Part shown: positions 6,775 through 12,383 of the stretch, piece after piece
How the letters are laid out: every line of letters starts with the position of its first letter
Position numbering within the stretch: the first letter of the stretch is position 1
Assembly (NCBI GenBank): GCA_937904375.1
Contig: CALDIG010000234.1
Location: forward strand, 1-13,783
Direction: 5' to 3'
Origin: an uncultured Prevotellaceae bacterium
GTDB lineage: Bacteria; Bacteroidota; Bacteroidia; Bacteroidales; Muribaculaceae
Length of the DNA stretch: 13,783 nt
Notes under the pieces: model-generated
What the model was told of the DNA's origin: nothing
The model's database searches: none
What the model saw: only the letters and a program-made list of their open reading frames with translations
Translations under genes and position numbers: made by a program

Positions 6775-8994
6775 TTATTTTCCTCTCGATATTCCTCCTT
6801 CGAGGTCGTTGTTCTCGATGGTGGTGTCGGGCTTCTTGACGCTGTTTTTGAGTTTACCGAAGCGATATGTTACCGTAATCCTGAAATAGCGGCCGTTTTG
6901 GGAATGAATGTTGTCGCCCCAGCCGGTGATGTCGCCCTGGGTTGTGCTGGTCTTGTAATGCTGGTTCTTGTGGAATGGCGAGTTGGCGGTGAGTCGCACG
7001 GTAAGGCGGTCGTCACTCAGGAAGGAGCGTTGCAGTGTGAATGCGTAGCGATTCCATGGCTCCACAACCGAATATATATTCTCGCTTGAGTGCCCTATCT
7101 CGCCGAAGGTATAGGCCGTTACTTGCAGTCGCCATGGCAGTTTCTGAGCCACGTATAGGTAATAGTACATCGATGTCTGGCTCTGCTCTAATGCGAGTTG
7201 TGCACTCTTGTAGTTACGGTGCCAAAGGTTGAGATTGGCGACAAATGTGGTCTTGTCAAATGGTTTCCACTGAATGTAGCTCTCTAATTGCCATCGATGC
7301 TGCCGAATCACGTTGCCGTAGGTCTGCACGCGCGTGTCGCCACGGGCATAGATTATTGTCCCCAAGGCGTTGCTTACAAAGCGGTATTGCGGCCACAGCT
7401 GGATGGTGAGTTTGGGGCTGGTGAACATGTAGGGTAGTCCTATCGACTGGCTGCGCACGCTGCCAAGCTGTGCGTTGCCAAAATGCTCGCCTCCAGGGTA
7501 GGTGCGCACTGCCGGGTTGAGATAGGTGATGCCAGGACGATTGATGCTGGTGGTATATACCAGGCGAATTGACTGCTGGTCATTAATTTGATACTTTATG
7601 CTTGCCTGCGGCACCCAGTCGTTCAAATGCTTGTCGAAATCGGCACTCTTGCCGTCGGGGTAGTGACCTTTCATGTAGCTGTACTCATAACGCAACCCGG
7701 CACGCGCGCTCCAACTGCCACGTGTCCACATATAGTCGGCATAGATGGCGGCAATGCGCATGCTGTGGTTGAAGTCATCGCTGGTAGTAGTGGAAACGGG
7801 GTCATAAAAGCGTTGCTCGTTCAAGCTGCTGTTGCGACGGTCGATGTATTTGGCACCCATTTCAATCTTGTGTCCTTCCCACAGCGGGCGCACATAGTCG
7901 AGCTGCAACGTATGTTCGGTAAAGCGCTCACGCGAACTTTGCATGTAGCCATCGTAGCCGTAAGGGAAGTCGGCGAGATTGCTATAAGTGGTCTCTTGTA
8001 CGGAGTGCTGGCGAGTGAGGGCGAGCATATAGGAAAATGTGATTTTCTCATCCTTGCGGTGGGTGCGGTGCTCATAGTTGAGTTGGCCATTCCAAGAGTG
8101 GTGGCTGTAGCTGGGAGTGTAGCAACTTTCGGTATAGCTATAAATCTTGTTGCCCAGTGGGTCGAGCTTGGTGACATCGGCAATGCCTTGCACATTTATC
8201 TTATAGTAATAGCCGCTCAACGATGCCGAGAGCAGGTTAAGGGTATCGATATCAAGGCTTGCGTTGATGTCGGCATAGTGAAAGGGTCCAGGATTGGAGC
8301 CGCTGTTGTGAACTAGCTCTGTGTTGCCCGAGTTCAAGAACGTGCGCTCCACGTAGCCATTTTGTGTGGTGGCATCCTTCGACATGTAATGCCAACCGTA
8401 ATTCACGCTCACGATAGCTTTGCCCATCTGAGCTGCCAGATAGGCACTTAGCGAGGGCATCTTGTGAGAGCCGTAGCTGCCATAGAGCGAGCCACTGATT
8501 CCCTCCATGCGATGGTTGTCCATCATCACGATGTTGAGAACGGAATTCACGCCCTCGGCATCCTCGCGAGCGCCAGGGTCGGTGATGACCTCAATGCGCT
8601 TTATTGACGAGGCTGGCATCGCTTTAAGTATGTCCTTGGCATTCTTTGTCAAGCTCGGGTCGAGGTGTCCGTTCTTGTAAATCTTGAAATTGCTGTTGCC
8701 ACGCACTAGGATGTTATCCTCGCCGTCAACTGTCACCATTGGCACCTTGCGCAGCATGTCCATCACGGTCTGCGTCTTGGAGTCGTTGTCGGCTTGCACG
8801 TCGTAGGTGGTGCGGTCCACTTCCTGCTTGATGAGTTGTCGTTGAGCTGTCACGGTCACTCCGTCGAGCAGGTTGTCCCAAGCGGTGGTGTCGGCGGGTT
8901 GTTCGGTTTTTGTTGAGTCGTTTGGAGTTTGGGCATAGCATGTGAGCGTAATCGAAAACACCATTACGAGCATAAACAGAAATAATTGCTTCAT
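6775..8994 (-). CDS. Outer-membrane beta-barrel protein, TonB-receptor-like (first)
   Basis: A 739-residue protein with signal peptide MKQLFLFMLVMVFSITLTCYA (cleavage near AQT). A short Asp/Thr-rich linker leads to a plug domain: LDGVTVTAQRQLIKQEVDR (about 43-61), VMDMLRKVPMVTVDG, ILVRGNSNFKIYKNG and IKRIEVITDPGAREDAEG. These match the plug of PF14905-type outer-membrane proteins. A strand-rich barrel follows, ending with the strand RITVTYRFG. About 30 further residues end in GGISRGK, a glycine-rich tail of a kind I recall in this family. No N-terminal carboxypeptidase-regulatory or STN signalling domain is seen. The start fits the signal peptide. It lies upstream of the sigma-factor gene on the same strand but is isolated from it by a strong terminator, so it is probably its own unit. 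The ligand is unknown. Confidence 0.87.
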   Translation of the reverse strand: MKQLFLFMLVMVFSITLTCYAQTPNDSTKTEQPADTTAWDNLLDGVTVTAQRQLIKQEVDRTTYDVQADNDSKTQTVMDMLRKVPMVTVDGEDNILVRGNSNFKIYKNGHLDPSLTKNAKDILKAMPASSIKRIEVITDPGAREDAEGVNSVLNIVMMDNHRMEGISGSLYGSYGSHKMPSLSAYLAAQMGKAIVSVNYGWHYMSKDATTQNGYVERTFLNSGNTELVHNSGSNPGPFHYADINASLDIDTLNLLSASLSGYYYKINVQGIADVTKLDPLGNKIYSYTESCYTPSYSHHSWNGQLNYEHRTHRKDEKITFSYMLALTRQHSVQETTYSNLADFPYGYDGYMQSSRERFTEHTLQLDYVRPLWEGHKIEMGAKYIDRRNSSLNEQRFYDPVSTTTSDDFNHSMRIAAIYADYMWTRGSWSARAGLRYEYSYMKGHYPDGKSADFDKHLNDWVPQASIKYQINDQQSIRLVYTTSINRPGITYLNPAVRTYPGGEHFGNAQLGSVRSQSIGLPYMFTSPKLTIQLWPQYRFVSNALGTIIYARGDTRVQTYGNVIRQHRWQLESYIQWKPFDKTTFVANLNLWHRNYKSAQLALEQSQTSMYYYLYVAQKLPWRLQVTAYTFGEIGHSSENIYSVVEPWNRYAFTLQRSFLSDDRLTVRLTANSPFHKNQHYKTSTTQGDITGWGDNIHSQNGRYFRITVTYRFGKLKNSVKKPDTTIENNDLEGGISRGK

Positions 8995-9082
8995 CTTGAA
9001 AATAAATTTATAGTTATAATTACAAGAAGACGCAAAATCTATCCAAATGTGGCAGCAAAACTCGCTTTTCTTTAAAAATCTT

Positions 9083-9094
9083 GATTTGGGTTAA
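9083..9094. promoter_or_regulatory. Shared 12-base motif upstream of the first beta-barrel gene
   Basis: GATTTGGGTTAA at 9083-9094 is identical to bases 3074-3085, where it forms the right arm of a palindrome upstream of DUF4835. Here it stands alone, 89-100 bases from the start codon of the beta-barrel gene. A common binding site or a repeat remnant are both possible. The nearby minus-strand TAGATTTTG (about 9037-9045) is a weak -7 candidate without a convincing -33 partner. Confidence 0.35.
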
Positions 9095-9140
9095 GACAAT
9101 TAAGTACAATATCATTATTTAGCATAGGATATAATTAATT

Positions 9141-9185
9141 AAGGACAATTGCCTCCGTAGCATTTCAGCGGAGACAATTGTCTTT
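9141..9185. terminator. Long hairpin between DUF3791 and the first beta-barrel gene
   Basis: Bases 9144-9157 pair with 9169-9182 over 14 positions with one mismatch, around an 11-base loop. AAG (9141-9143) can extend the stem with TTT (9183-9185), including one G-T wobble. AT-rich DNA flanks both sides (TTAATTAATT on the minus strand, TTTAAAATTTT on the plus strand). It may be a bidirectional terminator for the DUF3990/DUF3791 pair; the T-run is imperfect, so the role is inferred. The rest of the 288-base spacer 8995-9282 is AT-rich and shows no gene. Confidence 0.5.
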
Positions 9186-9282
9186 AAAATTTTCAAAAAC
9201 TAAAATGGTAGTCTTAAATGTCTTCTAAAAAACAACTGATTGTTGCCTAACGACCAATTTGGGAGTAATTGTCATTTGGTTG

Positions 9283-9504
9283 TTATGACAACCGTTCTTG
9301 ATGTTCAAGCCAAACCTCTTCGGCAAGGTATTTGTCGCTGCGGCAATGCAGGTCGGCAACACCCTCTTCAATAAGATTGGCAGTCTCAGAATTATAGTAA
9401 ATGTCGGTAGCTTCTTGTAATGATACCTTAAACATCTCACTAATGCTCTCAATGATTCTTGCTACCTTGGCACTGCGTAATATGAGTTTTCCTTCATCAC
9501 TCAT
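9283..9504 (-). CDS. DUF3791 family protein
   Basis: A 73-residue protein beginning MSDEGKLILRSAKVARIIE. The family pattern is visible: a long first helix (IESISEMFKVSLQEA), then the aromatic-rich DIYYNSE, an acidic GVADLHCRS turn equivalent to the usual D-x-LH motif, and a final helix (YLAEEVWLEHQ). DUF3791 proteins are about 70 residues and are often encoded beside DUF3990 genes. The frame is open up to 9564, but those extra 20 codons lie inside DUF3990, and the ATG at 9504 overlaps the DUF3990 TGA in an ATGA junction. I therefore take 9504 as the start. The pair resembles a toxin-antitoxin-like or effector-accessory module. Which partner does what is not established, as far as I know. Confidence 0.8.
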   Translation of the reverse strand: MSDEGKLILRSAKVARIIESISEMFKVSLQEATDIYYNSETANLIEEGVADLHCRSDKYLAEEVWLEHQERLS

Positions 9505-9911
9505 AGCTGTTCGCTCCTGATATAGGTTAAACATTCTTTTAGCATCTTCTCTGAACGGATACAATACTGGATATTAGGCTTTTCATATTTCAGTAAACCT
9601 AGAGCTTGCTCTTGAGTGAGTTCCCCAGCAAAGTATAGATCAAGAGTCAAAATAACGCGGTCGTTGGCTATACCGCCTATAACCAAATCATAGTCAGTGG
9701 TGTCGGTACCAGCTCGGCAAGCTGAGATGAAGTCAAGCCATTGCATGTCATAACTTTCAAATCGAAGTGTTTTCCAATCATCAGAATTGAACAACAGCTC
9801 ATAAGTGTTTAACCATGCGGTTCTGCCACGACGCAGAAAACGCTGGGCATAACGTCTTGCTTGCTCATAAATGCTGGTCAAATAAAAACCCTTGCCAAAG
9901 TCAAGATACAA
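9501..9911 (-). CDS. DUF3990 family protein, 5'-truncated (possibly a pseudogene)
   Basis: The family pattern is clear: LDFGKGFYLTSIYEQARRYAQ, then TYELLF, SYDMQWLDFISACRAG, YDLVIGGIANDRV, LDLYFAGELTQEQA and an RSEQL end. DUF3990 is thought to be related to ADP-ribosyltransferases, with an N-terminal LYHGS-type motif that would contact NAD. That motif is missing. The frame contains only a TTG at 9911 as a plausible start, yet family-like residues (SEIVQYPDIAHSR) continue upstream to a TAA at 9962-9960. No ATG and no LYHGS occur in any minus-strand frame just upstream. About 8-10 N-terminal residues and the start appear lost, close to a GTAG hairpin at 9978-9998. If translated from TTG the product is 136 residues and probably inactive. 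It overlaps DUF3791 by ATGA. The family call is fairly sure, the functional state doubtful. Confidence 0.72.
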   Translation of the reverse strand: MYLDFGKGFYLTSIYEQARRYAQRFLRRGRTAWLNTYELLFNSDDWKTLRFESYDMQWLDFISACRAGTDTTDYDLVIGGIANDRVILTLDLYFAGELTQEQALGLLKYEKPNIQYCIRSEKMLKECLTYIRSEQL

Positions 9912-9977
9912 TCTTGAATGAGCGATGTCGGGATATTGTACTATCTCACTCGTAATTGTTTATAGCAGAAAAGCGAA

Positions 9978-9998
9978 CGCCACGGTGTGGCGCACTAC
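9978..9998 (-). repeat. GTAG hairpin, REP-like, beside the DUF3990 5' end
   Basis: On the minus strand GTAG (9998-9995) is followed after two bases by CGCCAC-ACC-GTGGCG (9992-9978), a perfect 6-base stem with a 3-base loop. A GTAG tetranucleotide just 5' of a hairpin is the hallmark of REP elements. It has the same orientation as the two elements at 11376 and 12261 but a different stem sequence. It lies 16 bases from the TAA that bounds the DUF3990 frame. Confidence 0.55.
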
Positions 9999-10012
9999 AC
10001 CGACATCTCCTA

Positions 10013-10084
10013 GGCTTGTCCTCTTGTCCTCTTGTTCTCTTGTTCTCTTGTCCTCTTGTTCTCTTGTTCTCTTGTTCTCTTGTT
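10013..10084. repeat. Octamer tandem array abutting the coaBC stop codon
   Basis: Eight perfectly phased 8-base units, CTCTTGTT or CTCTTGTC, run from 10021 to 10084, preceded by a degenerate ninth (GGCTTGTC, 10013-10020). Variation is almost confined to the last base (T or C). The final base of the array is the first base of the coaBC stop codon complement (TTA, 10084-10086). In the direction of transcription the mRNA therefore reads TAA and then repeated ACAAGAGA. No hairpin is evident. Confidence 0.9.
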
Positions 10085-11289
10085 TACTTCATATAGTCGC
10101 TGGCAAGGACATTGATAATGTCTTTTGCCACCTCGGTTTTTGGCTTGCAGGGGTATTCCATCTTTTTGCCATCGCTGGTGATGATGGTGATGACGTTGGT
10201 GTCAACCTGGAAGCCGGCATCTTTGTTCTGTAGGGAGTTGAGTACGATGAAATCGAGGTTCTTGCGCTGGCATTTGCCCTTGGCGTTCTCCACCTCGTTG
10301 TCGGTCTCAAGGGCGAAGCCAATGGTCACTTGCCCAGGACGTTTCATTTCGCCAATTGCTTTGGCGATGTCGGGGTTCTTCTTGAGGCGTATGACGGGGA
10401 TCTCGTCACGCTCACGCTTGATTTTGTGGTCGGCGGCGTTCTCCACGGCATAGTCGGCAACGGCGGCGCAGAGGATTGCCACATCGCTCTTCTCAAACTC
10501 CCTTATTGCCGCGTCGTGCATCTCCTGCGCACTCATCACATCGATGCGGCTGATGGCGGGCGACGATGTCTTGAGAGCTACAGGCCCGGCAATCAGCGTC
10601 ACTTCGGCACCGCGATTGGCACATTCCTCGGCGAGGGCGAAGCCCATCTTCCCTGAAGAGAAATTGCCGATAAAGCGCACGGGGTCAATCTTCTCGTAGG
10701 TAGGACCAGCGGTTATCATAACACGCTTGCCCGCAAGGTCTTGACCCTGAGCAAAGAAGCGGTCAAGCACCTCAAAAATCTTCTCGGGTTCTTCCATGCG
10801 TCCCTTGCCAATAAGGTGGCTGGCGAGTTCGCCGGCAGCTGGCTCGATTATGTGGTTGCCATAGCTGCGCAGGAGTTCGAGGTTGCGGGTGGTGGTGGGG
10901 TGCTTGAACATGTCGAGGTCCATCGCTGGCGCCACAAAGACCGGTGCCTTTGCCGAGAGATAGGTTGTCACGAGCATATTGTCGGCAACGCCATGCGCCA
11001 TCTTTGCGATGGTCGAGGCAGTAGCAGGCGCGATGACCATCGCATCGGCCCACAACCCGAGGTCCACATGGCTGTTCCATTGCCCGGTGTTGGCGGTGAA
11101 AAACTCGCTGATAACGGGTTTGCCGCTCAGCGTAGAGAGCGTCACCGGCGTGATAAACTCTCTCGCATTAGGTGTCATTATCACTTGCACACTGGCGCCC
11201 GCCTTGACAAAGAGACGCACCAGCGACGCGGTCTTATAGGCGGCGATGCCACCCGTGATCCCCACTATTATGTTCTTGCCTTTCAACAT
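10084..11289 (-). CDS. coaBC: Bifunctional phosphopantothenoylcysteine decarboxylase / phosphopantothenate-cysteine ligase
   Basis: CoaBC performs two steps of coenzyme A synthesis: CTP-dependent joining of cysteine to 4'-phosphopantothenate (CoaB) and FMN-dependent decarboxylation (CoaC). The 401-residue protein shows both halves. CoaC (about 1-180) has IVGITGGIAAYK, the catalytic histidine in NSHVDLGLWAD (H74), a PAMD motif (121-124) and the substrate flap GELASHLIGKGRMEEP (153-168). CoaB (about 188-401) has ITAGPTYEKIDPVRFIGNF, SSGKMG, AAVADY (275-280), KIK (289-291), LKKNPDI and KNLDFIVLNS. The flap cysteine of E. coli Dfp (C158, in an ACG context) is replaced by serine (S157); I think other Bacteroidota share this. 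ATG 11289 is right for the family. It lies third after dnaN and the exonuclease, all on one strand. Confidence 0.96.
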   Translation of the reverse strand: MLKGKNIIVGITGGIAAYKTASLVRLFVKAGASVQVIMTPNAREFITPVTLSTLSGKPVISEFFTANTGQWNSHVDLGLWADAMVIAPATASTIAKMAHGVADNMLVTTYLSAKAPVFVAPAMDLDMFKHPTTTRNLELLRSYGNHIIEPAAGELASHLIGKGRMEEPEKIFEVLDRFFAQGQDLAGKRVMITAGPTYEKIDPVRFIGNFSSGKMGFALAEECANRGAEVTLIAGPVALKTSSPAISRIDVMSAQEMHDAAIREFEKSDVAILCAAVADYAVENAADHKIKRERDEIPVIRLKKNPDIAKAIGEMKRPGQVTIGFALETDNEVENAKGKCQRKNLDFIVLNSLQNKDAGFQVDTNVITIITSDGKKMEYPCKPKTEVAKDIINVLASDYMK

Positions 11290-11375
11290 TCAAACAAATT
11301 ATTTAAAGGAGAAAAGGAATTAAATGTATAAAACTTTGTCCTTATTAATTAACACTTAACGGACTCGACATTTTC

Positions 11376-11399
11376 GGACAAGGCACGCCTTGTCCCTAC
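11376..11399 (-). repeat. GTAG hairpin (REP-like element) between the exonuclease and coaBC
   Basis: On the minus strand GTAG (11399-11396) directly precedes GGACAAGGC-GT-GCCTTGTCC (11395-11376), a perfect 9-base stem with a 2-base centre. A near-identical copy occurs at 12261-12284. This is the layout of REP sequences recognised by RAYT (TnpA-REP) transposases. No transposase gene is in the window, so this would be a non-autonomous copy. Lacking a T-run, it is not a standard terminator. Confidence 0.75.
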
Positions 11400-11427
11400 T
11401 TAACACTTACTACTTAACACTTATCAC
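11400..11427. repeat. Heptamer array overlapping the exonuclease stop codon
   Basis: Four 7-base units, TTAACAC, TTACTAC, TTAACAC and TTATCAC. The last contains the TGA stop codon of the exonuclease gene (11426-11424). One or two more units (TTAACAC and TTAACGG, 11349-11362) lie beyond the REP-like hairpin, so the hairpin sits within the array region. Confidence 0.65.
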
Positions 11428-12221
11428 TTAAATAGTATTGTCCCGGTGCTGTTGCGCTGTTTCATCTTGATATAGATTTCGCGTAGCACGTTTTTAGTGT
11501 CCTCGGCAAAGTCGCGGTTCTGAATCCAGTCGTAGTATTGTGGAGTCTTGGTAAGCACCTCTTCCACACTTTTCCCCTTGTGTTGGCCAAAGTTGAACAC
11601 CACCACGCCGTCATCATTGCGGATGATGCGTCCGGCGAGATCCACGTTGCGGTTCTGGCTCGAATAGCTCGACAAGAACTCCACATCATTCTGCAGCTGG
11701 TCGCCATAACGGTCGAGCTGCGCCTTCAGCACCTCTACCGTGGCGCGGGTGTCGGCATTGGCAGAGTGAGCGTTTTCCAAGTCCTTACCGCAGTAGAACT
11801 TATAAGCTGCAACGAGGTTTCGGGGTTCCATCTTGTGGAAGATGGTCTGCACATCAACAAACTTGCACTTGTTGAAGTCGAATTTGATGCCGGCATTGAA
11901 AAATTCCTGCGAGAGCACTGGTATGTCGAAGCGGTTGCTGTTGAAGCCGCCGATGTCGCAGCCCTCAAAAATCTGTGCCAGGCTCTTCGACACCTGTTTG
12001 AAAGTGGGGCAGTCCTTCACATCATCGTCGGTGATGCCGTGTACTGCACTCGCCTCCTCGGGAATGTGCATCTCGGGGTTGAGGCGGCGCGTCTTCTCCT
12101 CCTCATGGCCATCGGGGAAAACCTTGATGATTGAAATCTCAACTATCTTATCCTTAGTGATATTAAGCCCCGTCGTCTCCAAGTCGAAGAAGATGATGGG
12201 GCGTTTTAGATTAAGCTGCAT
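11424..12221 (-). CDS. DEDDh 3'-5' exonuclease (DNA polymerase III epsilon-like) with a C-terminal ExoX/DUF3820-like domain
   Basis: The 265-residue protein opens with a DEDDh exonuclease fold. Exo I is FFDLETTG (D13, E15), Exo II is GFNSNRFDIPVL (D99) and Exo III is HSANADTRAT (H152, D157). All four acidic metal ligands and the general-base histidine are present, so it should be an active 3'-5' exonuclease on DNA. It may proofread for the replicative polymerase or act in repair. The C-terminal part contains VFNFGQHKGKSVEEVL and PQYYDWIQNRDF (about 208-238), resembling the small domain of exonuclease X and DUF3820. It lies directly after dnaN, the sliding clamp, in the same direction. I withhold the symbol dnaQ because true epsilon activity is not shown. 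The array in the spacer runs into its TGA stop. Confidence 0.93.
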   Translation of the reverse strand: MQLNLKRPIIFFDLETTGLNITKDKIVEISIIKVFPDGHEEEKTRRLNPEMHIPEEASAVHGITDDDVKDCPTFKQVSKSLAQIFEGCDIGGFNSNRFDIPVLSQEFFNAGIKFDFNKCKFVDVQTIFHKMEPRNLVAAYKFYCGKDLENAHSANADTRATVEVLKAQLDRYGDQLQNDVEFLSSYSSQNRNVDLAGRIIRNDDGVVVFNFGQHKGKSVEEVLTKTPQYYDWIQNRDFAEDTKNVLREIYIKMKQRNSTGTILFK

Positions 12222-12245
12222 GAGAAATAGTTTCCAATAAAGTTA

Positions 12246-12383
12246 GAACTGTGAACTAGCGGACAAGTCACGCCTTGTCCCTACAAAACTCTGAACTATA
12301 AACTCTGAACTGTGAACTCTGAACTCTGAACTGTGAACTCTGAACTGTGAACTGTGAACTCAGAACTCAAAACTCAGAACTAT
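12246..12383. repeat. Heptamer tandem array between dnaN and the exonuclease, interrupted by a REP-like hairpin
   Basis: Fourteen uninterrupted 7-base units run from 12286 to 12383; most read GAACTCT, GAACTGT or GAACTCA, a few start AAACT. Two further units (GAACTGT and GAACTAG, 12246-12259) lie beyond a 26-base interruption that contains the GTAG hairpin. The last base of the array is the first base of the dnaN stop triplet (TTA, 12383-12385). Nearly the whole 161-base spacer is repeat. No gene or terminator is seen. Confidence 0.9.
12261..12284 (-). repeat. GTAG hairpin (REP-like element) inside the dnaN heptamer array
   Basis: On the minus strand GTAG (12284-12281) precedes GGACAAGGC-GT-GACTTGTCC (12280-12261). 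It differs from the element at 11376-11399 by one base, which makes a mismatch in the stem. Clean heptamer units flank it on both sides, as expected if it was inserted into an existing array. Confidence 0.75.

Noticed and set aside
7588..8316. 242-codon open frame on the plus strand inside the first beta-barrel gene
   Set aside because: Its length comes from codon bias of the coding strand. The opposite strand has a signal peptide, plug and barrel motifs across the same bases.
9231..9244. Short hairpin AACAA-CTGA-TTGTT after DUF3791, followed by T's on the minus strand
   Set aside because: Only five AT-rich pairs, too weak to call a terminator with confidence; the longer hairpin at 9141-9185 is the better candidate.
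9925..10233. Plus-strand frame with a repetitive LVLLSSCS stretch resembling membrane segments
   Set aside because: The repetitive hydrophobic run is the octamer DNA array read as protein, and the rest overlaps coaBC in antisense.
11376..11395. Hairpin as a Rho-independent terminator of the exonuclease gene
   Set aside because: No T-run follows on the minus strand (GAAAATG comes next). The GTAG flank and the second copy fit a REP-like element better.
12246..12383. Possible CRISPR array
   Set aside because: The repeats are 7 bases long and contiguous, with no spacers and no cas genes. Repeat and spacer lengths do not fit.
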